Source: Rhizobium sp. EC-SD404 (GTDB lineage: Bacteria > Pseudomonadota > Alphaproteobacteria > Rhizobiales > Rhizobiaceae). From it: a stretch of DNA of 64,000 nt. Numbering within the stretch: the stretch's first letter is position 1; the number at the start of each line of letters is the position of its first letter. Location of the stretch: contig NZ_LR701459.1 in NCBI RefSeq assembly GCF_902498825.1, positions 3,085,890 through 3,149,889 on the forward strand. Direction: 5' to 3'. A program made the position numbers and the translations under genes. Of the stretch, positions 1 to 8,705 are shown in pieces. The notes beneath the pieces were generated by a model, which saw nothing but the letters and a program-made list of their open reading frames with translations, was not told where the DNA came from and searched no databases.

Positions 1-645
1 GGCGGGTGGGTTCGCGGGCAACCGCACTTCCACGATCAGTTCACCGTCATCCAGCACATGGTCGCGTTCGGGCGTGTCGCCCGGAAGCCGCAGCAGATCA
101 CTCACAGGTATCGTCCGGCCCTCGCCATCTGCCGTCTTTGTGCGAACTTCGGCATCGAGCGCCGCCATGGCGACAGCCATGTCCGAGGGATGCACGGCAA
201 TGCAATGCTCGCTTGCGCCGAGGATCGCATGAAAGCGGTTGTGGCCTTCGAGCGCATCGCAGCCGCTGCCGGGCTCGCGCTTGTTGCAGGCACGCGCGGT
301 GTCGTAGAAATAGTGACAGCGTGTCCGCTGGAGGAAGTTTCCACCGGTCGTCGCCTTGTTGCGCAGCTGCTGCGTTGCGCCCGACAGGAGCGCGGTCGAC
401 AGCAGCGGGTAGCGCTCGCGGATCAACGGGTCGGCCGAAAGAGCCGCATTGGTAACGCTCGCGCCGACGACGACCGCGCCATCGGTTTCGCTGATGTCAC
501 CGGGCAGGCGCGAAACGTCGACGAGATGCTCGGGCCGCTCGATTTCCAGTTTCATGAGATCGATGAGGTTGGTGCCACCACCGAGGTAGCGGGCACCCGC
601 CGATGCTGCAGCCTTGTCGGCACGCTCGAAAGTAAACGGGGTCAT
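1..645 (-). CDS. paoB: Aldehyde/xanthine dehydrogenase FAD-binding subunit, PaoB/YagS type (3' end outside window)
   Basis: Medium, FAD-binding subunit of a molybdenum hydroxylase of the xanthine dehydrogenase family. It passes electrons between the [2Fe-2S] subunit encoded just upstream and the large Mo subunit expected beyond the left edge. The N-terminal half shows the FAD motifs ARYLGGGTNLIDLMK and ATTGGNFLQRTRC. It is followed by a Cys-rich insert, RCHYFYDTARACNKREPGSGC, seen in PaoB/YagS-type subunits that carry an extra Fe-S cluster. About 215 residues are visible of a usual 310-330. The ATG overlaps the stop of the upstream gene (ATGA), so the two are translationally coupled. The assignment rests on the Cys insert and operon order; the substrate is unknown, with aromatic or aliphatic aldehydes typical of PaoABC. 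Confidence 0.9.
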   Translation of the reverse strand, partial: MTPFTFERADKAAASAGARYLGGGTNLIDLMKLEIERPEHLVDVSRLPGDISETDGAVVVGASVTNAALSADPLIRERYPLLSTALLSGATQQLRNKATTGGNFLQRTRCHYFYDTARACNKREPGSGCDALEGHNRFHAILGASEHCIAVHPSDMAVAMAALDAEVRTKTADGEGRTIPVSDLLRLPGDTPERDHVLDDGELIVEVRLPANPPA

Positions 646-1154
646 CGGGCCACCTCCCCGCCTTGCGCAGCGGCTTCGACGATGGCGTCCACGATGTTGT
701 TGTAGGCGCCGCAGCGGCAGAGATTGCCGCTCATGCGCTCGCGGATTTCCTCTTCGCTGAGAACGATCTTGCCATTGCTGACGACGCTCGGCTCGCCTGC
801 CTCGACCTCTTTCAGGAGTGCCGTCGCCGAACAGAGCTGGCCGGGCGTGCAGTAGCCGCATTGGAAAGCATCATGGGTGATGAAGGCCCGCTGCAGCGGC
901 GAAAGCGCCTCGTCGTCTGCTAGCCCCTCCACCGTCACGACGTCGTCGCCTTCATGGCTGGCCACGAGGGACAGGCAGGAATTGATGCGCCGGCCATTGA
1001 CGATGACGGTGCAAGCGCCGCACTGGCCCTGGTCGCAGCCCTTCTTTGTTCCGGTCAGGTTGAGGTTCTCGCGGAGCGCATCGAGAAGCGTGGTGCGGAT
1101 GTCCGCATCCACGGTCTCGGGGCGCCCATTGATCGTGAGCTGGGTCGAGTGCAT
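642..1154 (-). CDS. paoA: Molybdenum hydroxylase [2Fe-2S] subunit, PaoA/YagT/CoxS type
   Basis: Small iron-sulfur subunit of the same xanthine-dehydrogenase-family enzyme. Two [2Fe-2S] sites are complete: the plant-ferredoxin type with Cys40, 45, 48 and 60 (GCDQGQCGACTV, then NSC), and the alpha-helical type with Cys99, 102, 146 and 148 (QCGYCTPGQL and CRCGAY). The protein is 170 aa, typical for the family, when started at the ATG at 1154. A longer open frame upstream has no family similarity. No Tat leader is seen, unlike E. coli PaoA, so the complex is probably cytoplasmic. It is first in the operon, diverging from the MgtC-like gene across about 210 bp. Confidence 0.93.
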   Translation of the reverse strand: MHSTQLTINGRPETVDADIRTTLLDALRENLNLTGTKKGCDQGQCGACTVIVNGRRINSCLSLVASHEGDDVVTVEGLADDEALSPLQRAFITHDAFQCGYCTPGQLCSATALLKEVEAGEPSVVSNGKIVLSEEEIRERMSGNLCRCGAYNNIVDAIVEAAAQGGEVAR

Positions 1155-1364
1155 GGGAGTCCTTGTCGATTGAGGCTCGTATCCGCGCGAAGGGCGGACC
1201 TGAGACCTAAACCGAGGACCATCGCCGAGGTTCCAGCGACCAAGCCAATGTGCGACGCAATGACCGCGCCTCGGCAACGATGGTCATCGCTTTCGCAATG
1301 CGCCCGGCGAGGAGGAGCGCTAGGATGGCGATGGCGGCTGGTCCGCCCTTGGAACAGCCCCGTC

Positions 1365-2606
1365 ATGGACATGCTCATCGCCCGCCTTGGTCTGTCGCTC
1401 GCCATCGGCCTTCTGGTCGGGCTCGAGCGAGGGTGGCGCGAACGCAGCGAACCCGATGGCAGCCGAACGGCCGGCATCCGCACATTCGGCGTCGTCGGGC
1501 TGCTTGGCGGTATCCTTGCGGCACTGTCCGATGCTTTTGGGGGTCCAGCGATCTTCATCGCAGGCTTCCTCGCCTTTGCCGCAACGTTCGGCTGGTTCAA
1601 GTTCGCCGAAGCCAGGCATGACGGCAATTTCAGTGTAACGAGCACCGTTGCCGCGCTGTGTGTCTTCGCGCTGGGAGGCCTCGCGGTCGAAGGCGACTAC
1701 CGGGCAGCCGCCGCCGGTGGGGCCGCTCTCGCTGCGGTTCTCGCCAGCCGCGACGCGCTGCACGGAATGCTTCGCCAACTATCCTGGGTGGAACTGCGCT
1801 CGGCCATCGTGCTCGCCGTCATGACGGTCATCATTCTTCCCCTGCTTCCGAACCGGACCCTGGACCCGTGGGGCGGCTTCAACCCCTGGCAGATCTGGTT
1901 CTTCACCGTGCTGACGGCGTCGATCTCCTTTGCCGGATACATCGCGACGCGCCTTCTCGGATCCGCCCGCGGATTGCTCGTCAGCGGTCTCGCCGGCGCG
2001 ATCGTCTCATCGACGGCGGTCACGGTCGCCTTCGCGCGATCTGCCAATGCCGGTAAGCAGCATCGGGCCTATGCGGGCGCCGCGGCCCTTGCCGCGATGA
2101 TCTCCATCTGCCGGGTGACCATCATCGTCGCCATCGTCGCGCCGCTCGTTCTCAACACAATGGTTCTGCCGGCGATGGCCGCCGCCATCTCGTTCGGCAT
2201 CGCGGGCAGCCTTATGCTCTTCAGAGCCGGTGCCGACGGCTCGACATCCGAGTCCACCAACCCGTTCGAACTCGCGACGCTTCTGGTCTTCGCCCTTGCC
2301 TTCGCCGTGGTGGCGACGGCGAGCGCAGCCCTTTCGAGCCGGTTCGGCGACACGGGATTGGTGGCGACCTCCGCGCTGTCAGGCACTTTCGATGTCGACG
2401 TCGCGGTACTGAGCGCGCTGCGACTCGCGGCCCAGAACATCGGCCTCGCAACAATCGGCAGCGCCGTGCTTGCCGCCCTCGGCGCCAATGCCGTTGGCCG
2501 CCTCGCCCTCGCTATCGCCGCCGGGCCCCGAGCGTTCTGGGTTCCGCTGCTCATTGCGAACCTGCTCGCCGCCGCAGCCGGACTTGCCGTATGGCTGCTA
2601 ACCTGA
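1365..2606 (+). CDS. MgtC/SapB family (DUF4010) polytopic membrane protein
   Basis: Predicted inner-membrane protein of 413 aa. The N-terminus LSLAIGLLVGLERGWRER is the signature of the MgtC/SapB domain, including the conserved GLERGWRER turn. About ten further hydrophobic segments form the DUF4010 part. Family members are linked to Mg2+ limitation or cation homeostasis, but biochemical function is not established. The chosen ATG precedes a hydrophobic helix directly. The in-frame extension upstream is Arg-rich and antisense to paoA, so it was not used. The gene stands alone, divergent from paoA and convergent with the CMD genes, which end 13 bp away. Confidence 0.85.
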   Translation: MDMLIARLGLSLAIGLLVGLERGWRERSEPDGSRTAGIRTFGVVGLLGGILAALSDAFGGPAIFIAGFLAFAATFGWFKFAEARHDGNFSVTSTVAALCVFALGGLAVEGDYRAAAAGGAALAAVLASRDALHGMLRQLSWVELRSAIVLAVMTVIILPLLPNRTLDPWGGFNPWQIWFFTVLTASISFAGYIATRLLGSARGLLVSGLAGAIVSSTAVTVAFARSANAGKQHRAYAGAAALAAMISICRVTIIVAIVAPLVLNTMVLPAMAAAISFGIAGSLMLFRAGADGSTSESTNPFELATLLVFALAFAVVATASAALSSRFGDTGLVATSALSGTFDVDVAVLSALRLAAQNIGLATIGSAVLAALGANAVGRLALAIAAGPRAFWVPLLIANLLAAAAGLAVWLLT

Positions 2607-2618
2607 ACCGTCCGGCCA

Positions 2619-3380
2619 TCAATCCCGGTCGAATGCACCCGGACCGGCGCCACCGAGCGCGGGGTTATAGGCACCGAGCCCCTCCATTTCGCCCCACACT
2701 GCGAACAAAGGCGATGCCTCGACCTCTTTTGCCCTGATCAGGTGCTGCCAGATCGTGCAGGCCTCAAGAAAGACGTTCACGCCGCAGGGCCACATGAGAT
2801 AACCCAGCGCCTCGGCGATCGCTTCCTCTGCGATGCCCAGTTCGTAGCAACGACGAATATGGTAAGCGATCGCATGACGCTCGCCGCGCGCCGCCTGCAC
2901 GCTCAGCAGCGCCAGTTCCGATGCCTCGGCAGGCACGCCATCGCGGAGCCGGTCGAACCCATCCTGATAATGTCGTTGGGCATTTAGGCCAGGCAGGTAA
3001 TCGCGCCAGTGACCGTCAGCAAAAGACAGAGCATCGAATACCGGCGCATATCCTGCGAGCCGGATCACCGATGCCGCCATCTCCGTATCGCCGCCCGCCT
3101 GCCGCAACAGCTCCAGATGGTGCGTGCCGATGCTTTCGCCCGTGGTCACCAGGATCGCCAGCCATACGATCTCTTTTTCGATCGGCGTCAGCCGGCGTTC
3201 CGTCAAGGTGACGGCTCGGTACATGTCGAGATAGGCGCGATGCAGGTCGGGCATCGCCGCGGCCATGACGCCATGATGCGGCAGAAGGAACCCGCGCGCC
3301 GCGCGCAGTTCTGCAAGCCGCTCGCGCAGCTCTTCCGGCGTCGGCTGTTGAATGGTCTTGGGGTCGGGCGACGAGGTCAT
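2619..3380 (-). CDS. Carboxymuconolactone decarboxylase/AhpD-like protein, double-domain (copy 2)
   Basis: A 253-aa all-helical protein of the CMD/AhpD superfamily. The first half carries the CMD signature KEIVWLAILVTTGESIGTHH; the second half has a degenerate second repeat (AIAYHIRRCYELGIAEEAIAEAL), so it is about twice the usual 100-130 aa. No AhpD CxxC redox pair is visible, so peroxidase-reductase activity is unlikely. The start overlaps the stop of its paralogue, copy 1, by 4 bp. It is last in the long minus operon from 13.8 kb. Role is inferred only: decarboxylation or isomerisation of a lactone- or beta-keto-type intermediate. Confidence 0.8.
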   Translation of the reverse strand: MTSSPDPKTIQQPTPEELRERLAELRAARGFLLPHHGVMAAAMPDLHRAYLDMYRAVTLTERRLTPIEKEIVWLAILVTTGESIGTHHLELLRQAGGDTEMAASVIRLAGYAPVFDALSFADGHWRDYLPGLNAQRHYQDGFDRLRDGVPAEASELALLSVQAARGERHAIAYHIRRCYELGIAEEAIAEALGYLMWPCGVNVFLEACTIWQHLIRAKEVEASPLFAVWGEMEGLGAYNPALGGAGPGAFDRD

Positions 3381-4090
3381 CCCCCGCTCCTTCCCGAAGG
3401 CCCGCCGCCGTGGCCTTCCTGTCCGGCAAAGTTCGCCCACGCCTTGAAGGATGCCGACGCTTCGACGCTTCCCGAAACGATCAATTCGCGCCAGACCCGC
3501 GCAGCTTCCACGAAATACGGGACGCTGCCGGGAAACATGGTCAGCGACAGCGCTTCCGCCATCTCGAATTCCGGCACGTCATCACGATAGGCTGCGCGCA
3601 GTTGCCAGGCGAGACCGTCCCATTCGCCGTTGCAGGTCTGGACGGCGAGGCCGGCAAGATGGACGAGCCGCATGTCCGCACCCTGCCCCGCCCGGTGCAG
3701 GGCAGAATCCCAAGAGGCCTCCACGTTTATCTCCGGCAGATGCGTGGCCCAATGTCGCTCGGTGAAGCCATAGGCACGGAAGCCGCACAGAAACGCAGTC
3801 ACCGAAAGAATGGCCTTGATCTCCGCATCGGTGCCGCCGGCCGCGCGAAACTTCGGGATATGATGCGTGGCGATCGCCTCGTCCGTCGCAATCAGGATTG
3901 CGAGCCAGACAAACTCCCGATCGTGATGGGAGAGAATACGATCGTCCAGCGCGAGCGCGGTGTAGGCGGCATCGTACGCCTCCAGAAGCTTCGGCGCCGT
4001 CAGCGCCATGAGGCCGTGGTGCGGCAGCAAATAACCGCGCTTGTCGCGCAGACCGGCAAGCTGCTGTTCGAGATCGTCAGGCGACTGCAT
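3377..4090 (-). CDS. Carboxymuconolactone decarboxylase/AhpD-like protein, double-domain (copy 1)
   Basis: A 237-aa paralogue of the neighbouring gene. Both begin with a RxxRGxLLPHHGxMA segment and then the CMD core; here it is REFVWLAILIATDEAIATHH. A second CMD-like repeat fills the C-terminal half (ACC-independent; ends near VEAARVWRELI). No CxxC is present. The gene starts 14 bp inside the end of the upstream GMC oxidoreductase, in another frame, which implies tight coupling of oxidation and this step. The tandem suggests a heteromeric complex of the two copies, since CMD proteins usually form hexamers; this is an inference. Confidence 0.8.
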   Translation of the reverse strand: MQSPDDLEQQLAGLRDKRGYLLPHHGLMALTAPKLLEAYDAAYTALALDDRILSHHDREFVWLAILIATDEAIATHHIPKFRAAGGTDAEIKAILSVTAFLCGFRAYGFTERHWATHLPEINVEASWDSALHRAGQGADMRLVHLAGLAVQTCNGEWDGLAWQLRAAYRDDVPEFEMAEALSLTMFPGSVPYFVEAARVWRELIVSGSVEASASFKAWANFAGQEGHGGGPSGRSGG

Positions 4091-5735
4091 CGACGGGCCC
4101 CTTTGCCAGAATGGACGACACGTCCGACTGCATGATGAACCCCGCAGCCCGCGCGCCGATCATCACCGAAGGCGCATGGGTGTTGCTGCCGGTCATCAGC
4201 GGCATGACCGATGCATCGGTGATCCGAAGACCCTCGATGCCGCGAACTTTGAGATGTTGGTCGACGACCGCCATGGGATCGTTGCCCATGCGGCAACTGC
4301 CGACCGGGTGGAACACGGTGTCGGCGCTCTGCCTGATCCAGGCATCGATCTCGGTATCGGTACGGATGTGCGCGCCCGGCGCCTTTTCCTCGCCGCGAAA
4401 CGGTGCAAAGGCGGGCTGAGCGAAGATTTCCCGCAACAGCTTCACGCCCTGGCGCAGAACATCCATGTCCCGTGGGGCCGAGAGGTAGTTCGGCCGGATA
4501 TGCGGTGAATCGAACGGATCGGCCGATCGAAGAGCGATCTCGCCGCGGCTTTCCGGCCGAAGCTGATAGATGTTGGAAAGGTAGCCATGACCGCTGACGG
4601 CATTGGTGTTGGAGAACGGCAGACGCAGCGCCGCCGTCGACAAGGCCGGCAGGAAGTGCGCCTGCAGATCCGTCATGTCGCGGGTCGGATCCGAACGCAG
4701 AAACGCACCCACTTCGAGCGGGAAACGCGCAGCCGGACCGGTTCCGGTGGCGAGCGCCTTTGCCAGCGCCACCGCTGCCCGATCCATGCGCAGCAGGTTG
4801 AACATGGTGATCGGCTCTCGGCAGAAATGCTCCACGCGGATCAAGAGATGGTCCTGCAGATTTTGCCCCACGCCCGGCAGGTCGGCGACGACGGGAATGC
4901 CCCGTTCCTGCAAGTGTTCCGCAGGACCAATGCCGGAAACCATCAATATCTGCGGGCTGTTGACCGTGCCGGAACTGAGCACGATCTCCGAGCCGGCATC
5001 GTAGCGCATGCGCTCCTTGCCCTGCGCGAGTTCGACGCCCACGGCACGGCCACCCTCGATGATGAGGCGTGTCACATGCGCGCCCGTCACCACCCTGACG
5101 TTCGGCCGATCGAGCATGGGATGGACGAATGCCCGCCATGCGCTGACGCGGCGCCCGCCAGAGATCGTGAAATCATACTGCCCGACCCCTTCCGCATCCG
5201 GGCCGTTGAAATCCGGGGAGAGCGCGTGGCCTGCTTGCTGGCCCGCATCGAGAAAAGCGCGCGACAGCGGATGAAGCGCTGCAAGCCGGCTGATCGGTTG
5301 CGGCCCGTCCCGTCCGTGGCTTGTCGGGTCGAGATGGCTGCAACGCTCGATCGCGCGATAGGCCGGCAACACCTTGTCCCAGCCCCACTCCGGCAGGCCG
5401 TGCTGTGCCCAGCCGTCGTAGTCTTCAGCGACGCCGCGCGTCCAGACCATGCCGTTGATGGCCGAGGAGCCGCCAAGAACCTTGCCGCGCGGCCAGAACA
5501 GCCGGCGCTGGTTCAGGTTCGGCTCCGGATCGGTGTGATAGAACCAATTGGCGTAGCGCCCCCGCAGCAGCACGCCGGTCATCAGAGGCACGCGCAGCAG
5601 CGGGTTCCAGTCCTTGCCGCCAGCCTCGACGATGAGCACATTGCAGTTGGGATCGCGCGCCAACAGGCCGGCCGCGGCGCTGCCGGCGGATCCAGCTCCA
5701 ATGACGATGACGTCCGGCTTCCACCTGTCGGCCAT
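4077..5735 (-). CDS. GMC-family FAD oxidoreductase (choline dehydrogenase-like)
   Basis: A 552-aa flavoprotein that oxidises an alcohol to a carbonyl. The N-terminal dinucleotide motif VIVIGAGSAGSAAAGLLA binds FAD. The GMC signature GKVLGGSSAINGMVWTRG follows near residue 85, and the second signature SGTVNSPQILMVSGIG lies near residue 255. The C-terminus has the catalytic His in FHPVGSCRMG and the usual Asn/His segment SNTHAPSVMIG. Length is typical. There is no signal peptide, so it is cytoplasmic. It lies between the flavin oxidoreductase gene and two CMD genes. The substrate is unknown; choline is not implied because bet genes are absent. Confidence 0.92.
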   Translation of the reverse strand: MADRWKPDVIVIGAGSAGSAAAGLLARDPNCNVLIVEAGGKDWNPLLRVPLMTGVLLRGRYANWFYHTDPEPNLNQRRLFWPRGKVLGGSSAINGMVWTRGVAEDYDGWAQHGLPEWGWDKVLPAYRAIERCSHLDPTSHGRDGPQPISRLAALHPLSRAFLDAGQQAGHALSPDFNGPDAEGVGQYDFTISGGRRVSAWRAFVHPMLDRPNVRVVTGAHVTRLIIEGGRAVGVELAQGKERMRYDAGSEIVLSSGTVNSPQILMVSGIGPAEHLQERGIPVVADLPGVGQNLQDHLLIRVEHFCREPITMFNLLRMDRAAVALAKALATGTGPAARFPLEVGAFLRSDPTRDMTDLQAHFLPALSTAALRLPFSNTNAVSGHGYLSNIYQLRPESRGEIALRSADPFDSPHIRPNYLSAPRDMDVLRQGVKLLREIFAQPAFAPFRGEEKAPGAHIRTDTEIDAWIRQSADTVFHPVGSCRMGNDPMAVVDQHLKVRGIEGLRITDASVMPLMTGSNTHAPSVMIGARAAGFIMQSDVSSILAKGPVDAVA

Positions 5736-5807
5736 GCATGCGTTTCCCTGCCGGTGACTGAAGCGTCTCGCTGCGGTACCGGCGCCGGCAGCGGATGGTT
5801 TGTCCTG

Positions 5808-7769
5808 TCAGATCGCCCGGCCGACCGCGTGCCCGTCGTGGACAGCCTCGAACAGCGAATGCGGCGTCAGCGCATCACCCACCGGGCGCACGTCGATCCC
5901 CTGAGCCTCAAGCTCGACCTGCATTCTGTGGGCGCCGACGCCGCGCGACGACACGAGAATGGTGTCGAGACCTTTGATCCGGCTCTCGGCGGCAGAGTAT
6001 TTGTTGTCGAGGATCATCATCCCGCCGTCGATGCGGCGTGGCGATGTGCCTGGCAGCAGTTCGACGCCGAGATTTGCGAGACGCTCGAGCGCGGTCATCC
6101 GGCTGTAGATGTTGACGTCCCAGAACGGTGAATCGGGACGGGTGACGACTGTGACAGAGGCGCCGCGTTCCGCCAGCGTCCCGGCTGCCGAAAGGCTCGC
6201 CCACGATCCGGATATGTCCACGATGCAGACTTTGCGGCCGACCCAGTGGTCGGGGTCGTAGGCCAATGCCGCCTCGATCGGCATCAGTCCACCGCTGCCC
6301 GGAATGGTCGAGGGTTGTGCGACGGCGCCTGTCGCGAGCACGACCACATCCGCCTCTTGCTCGACGATGGCCGCGATGTCGGCCCGACGATCGAGATGAA
6401 TAGCTGCGTTAGTCTGGCGCAGCCGCCGTTCCAGATAGTCCCGCATGCGGTGAAGATCCGCTCGCCCGTGGCAGGTTCCGGCGAGATTGAGCGCCCCGCC
6501 GAGCTGACCGGCCGCCTCCCAAAGCGTCACGTCATGACCGCGCTCGGCGGCGACGCACGCAGCTTCAAGCCCGGCAGGTCCGCCGCCGATCACCAGCACC
6601 GATTTCGGCTGCAAAGCCGGTTCCGGCACCAGCGGCCAAGCCTTTTCTTTGCCGACACGCGGGTTCATCATGCACGAGATGGGTCGATGAAACGCGATCT
6701 GGCCGATGCAGAAATTGTTGGAGACGCACGGCCGGATGTCCGCCTCCCGCCTCGCCCTTGTCTTCACGATCAGTTGGGGATCGGCCATGTGCGCGCGGTT
6801 CATGCCGATGAGATCGATCGCGCCCGTCGCCAACCCCTCCTCCGCCTCCGCAAGGCTCGTGTAGCGGTTCGCGGTCAGGAGCGGCAGGTCGCCGATGGCC
6901 TCGCGCAGGCGCACGGTCTGATCAAGGAACGGATGAGCCGGATAGCTCATGTCGGCGACATGATGACCGATGCTCGGCCAGCTATAGGCGGCGACAGACG
7001 CATTGACGAAAGCGACGCCGGGAACTGCAGCGGCCTGCCGGGTGATCTCGAAACTGGCCGCCTCGTCGCAGCCGCCTTCCATCAGGTCGTCGACGCTGAC
7101 GCGGATCCCGATCGGCAGTCGACTGCCGACCTCGGCGATCACGGTTTGCAGAACTTCGAGCGGATACCGCATCCGGTTCTCGAAACTTCCGCCGAATGCA
7201 TCGTCGCGAATATTCGATGCCGGCGAAAGGAACTGGTGCAGGAGATGGCCGTGGCCGAGATGAATTTCCGCGCCCTCGAAACCAGCGTCGGCTGCAATCT
7301 CCGCCGTCTCGACAAATGCTTCGAGAACGGCGTCCATGTCCTTGCGCGTCATGGCATGCGGAATGTCACCCCCAGCAATCCACGGCACGGCAGACGGACC
7401 CCAAGGCGGCAGCCGGTCGACGAAATTATCGCCGTGGCGGCCGGTATGGGTGATCTGCACGAAGACGTGCGCACCTTCCGCCTTCACCGCGTCTGTGATC
7501 GCCTTCAGACCGGCAACAGCGCGTCGATCCGATCCCGACAGACCGCCTGAACGTCCGAGTGACGACCGATGGACGCGCAGCGGTTCGACGATGATCAGCC
7601 CGACGCCGCCGGCTGCTCGCTCGCGCAGATAGTCCACATGCCGTTCCGTCGGCAGAAAGTCCTCGGCAAAATTCGTCGTGTGTCCCGGGAGGAATATGCG
7701 GTTGCGAACCGTAACGCCGGCAATGTCGAACGATTGGAAGACCAGCGGGTAGCGCGTCTCGGCCGTCAT
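5808..7769 (-). CDS. NADH:flavin oxidoreductase of the TMADH/2,4-dienoyl-CoA reductase family
   Basis: A 653-aa fusion of an old-yellow-enzyme FMN barrel (residues about 1-340), an Fe-S segment, and an FAD/NAD(P) pyridine-nucleotide domain with GGGPAGLEAACVAAERG. Family members reduce enoyl/dienoyl compounds or demethylate amines (trimethylamine dehydrogenase, N-methylproline demethylase). The Fe-S site reads Cys348-VSNNF-Cys354 with a third Cys at 366: the second of the four usual cysteines is Asn351. A cluster may be altered or absent. The ATG at 7769 was chosen because family similarity begins there (residues FQSFDIAGVTVRNRIF); the frame continues upstream over another gene. It follows the 133-aa gene by 2 bp. 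Confidence 0.88.
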   Translation of the reverse strand: MTAETRYPLVFQSFDIAGVTVRNRIFLPGHTTNFAEDFLPTERHVDYLRERAAGGVGLIIVEPLRVHRSSLGRSGGLSGSDRRAVAGLKAITDAVKAEGAHVFVQITHTGRHGDNFVDRLPPWGPSAVPWIAGGDIPHAMTRKDMDAVLEAFVETAEIAADAGFEGAEIHLGHGHLLHQFLSPASNIRDDAFGGSFENRMRYPLEVLQTVIAEVGSRLPIGIRVSVDDLMEGGCDEAASFEITRQAAAVPGVAFVNASVAAYSWPSIGHHVADMSYPAHPFLDQTVRLREAIGDLPLLTANRYTSLAEAEEGLATGAIDLIGMNRAHMADPQLIVKTRARREADIRPCVSNNFCIGQIAFHRPISCMMNPRVGKEKAWPLVPEPALQPKSVLVIGGGPAGLEAACVAAERGHDVTLWEAAGQLGGALNLAGTCHGRADLHRMRDYLERRLRQTNAAIHLDRRADIAAIVEQEADVVVLATGAVAQPSTIPGSGGLMPIEAALAYDPDHWVGRKVCIVDISGSWASLSAAGTLAERGASVTVVTRPDSPFWDVNIYSRMTALERLANLGVELLPGTSPRRIDGGMMILDNKYSAAESRIKGLDTILVSSRGVGAHRMQVELEAQGIDVRPVGDALTPHSLFEAVHDGHAVGRAI

Positions 7770-7771
7770 CG

Positions 7772-8173
7772 TCAGGCCTGGCCGGTGCCCGGCTGCCGAA
7801 CGATCTCGGCATAGGCAGCAGCATCGACCGGCGCGCCCGTCGAACGGTCCACCAGCGCAAGCTCGACGAACACCTTGCCGGTGCCACCATGATCGATGCC
7901 GGTATCGAAGCAATCGAAATTGCGGAAGCTCGGACTGATCGGATGCAGCCCCTCGGCAAGCCGGTCCTGGATGACGAGCATCGCGGGCTGGAGTTTGGCG
8001 AGGATGCCGAGGCACATGGGCGCGTTCGAGCGCTTGGCGTCGAGGCGACCCTTGAGGTCGAAGATGAAGACCTGTTCCTCCTTGATCATGTTGGCGCAAT
8101 GAAACGCCTTCGTGACCTTGGCGACCAGTTCAAAGCGCTCATGGACATCGGCGGCAGGCATCAGCGTGCTCAT
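7772..8173 (-). CDS. TIGR04076-like small protein (133 aa)
   Basis: Uncharacterised 133-aa cytoplasmic protein that is a paralogue of the gene just upstream. Shared positions include VFIFDLKG, a SNAPMC segment, DRLAEGLHPIS, and DCFDTGIDHGG near the C-terminus. Cysteines near residues 26, 53 and 88 line up with cysteines in the paralogue, which suggests a conserved metal- or cofactor-binding role. The resemblance is to the family named TIGR04076, for which I know no established reaction. It is coupled by ATGA to the upstream copy and is 2 bp from the flavin oxidoreductase, so the three products probably work together. Confidence 0.65.
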   Translation of the reverse strand: MSTLMPAADVHERFELVAKVTKAFHCANMIKEEQVFIFDLKGRLDAKRSNAPMCLGILAKLQPAMLVIQDRLAEGLHPISPSFRNFDCFDTGIDHGGTGKVFVELALVDRSTGAPVDAAAYAEIVRQPGTGQA

Positions 8174-8682
8174 GCGTCTACCTCAGGCTTGGCGAGAATT
8201 CGGTCCGTCACGCGCTCATGCGTGTCCACGCGGCGCATGTGAACCTCGCAGCGCGCTTTCGAAGCGCCATGATCGGAACCGGTCATCGGACATTCCAGGT
8301 AGCGCCAGACGCAGGTGAGCGGGTTGAGGCCTTCGGCCGCCCGGTCGAAGGTCATGTAGAAGATCGAGAGCGCCGGCGACATGAGGTGCACGCACAGCGG
8401 CGCATCGGAGAGCTCCGGCTTCACCTTGTGGCGCATGTCGAACACGATCTTCTGTCCCTCCGCCACGCCGCAGCCGCAGCCACCAGGGCTCGAGGTGACT
8501 TCCACCACGATCTCGTAGTCGTCGAGCCAAGTGTGGCCGAGCTTGCGCCGCGCCGAGAACAGGTTGCGCGCTTCCGGCGAAAGGCGGCGCAGATCGTCTT
8601 CGGTCAGCCCAAGCGCCCGCTTCAGCTGAAATTTCATGTCGTCGAGATAGTCGTCTTCCTGCACATAATAGGGATCGATCAT
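8170..8682 (-). CDS. TIGR04076-like small protein (170 aa)
   Basis: Uncharacterised 170-aa protein with an N-terminal helical extension of about 55 residues before the domain shared with the 133-aa neighbour. The shared core contains GGCGCGVAEGQKIVFDMRH, SDAPLCVHLMSP, DRAAEGLNPLT and ECPMTGSDHG. The CGCG, PLC and ECP cysteines are the likely functional residues because two of the three positions are also Cys in the paralogue. A TIGR04076-type fold is inferred. Its start is preceded by GGGAGTGAGAG-like purine-rich sequence. Possible roles are a subunit or electron-transfer partner of the adjacent flavoprotein; this is a hypothesis. Confidence 0.65.
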   Translation of the reverse strand: MIDPYYVQEDDYLDDMKFQLKRALGLTEDDLRRLSPEARNLFSARRKLGHTWLDDYEIVVEVTSSPGGCGCGVAEGQKIVFDMRHKVKPELSDAPLCVHLMSPALSIFYMTFDRAAEGLNPLTCVWRYLECPMTGSDHGASKARCEVHMRRVDTHERVTDRILAKPEVDA

Positions 8683-8705
8683 CTCTCACTCCCGAAGTTG
8701 GAAAT

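Noticed and set aside
4077..5735. Choline dehydrogenase betA.
   Set aside because: GMC motifs are shared by many alcohol oxidoreductases. No betB, betI or choline transporter is nearby.
4587..6131. A 514-codon open frame on the plus strand.
   Set aside because: It lies fully antisense to the GMC oxidoreductase and the flavoprotein, is rich in Arg/Ala/His, and shows no family motif. GC-rich sequence gives such long antisense frames.
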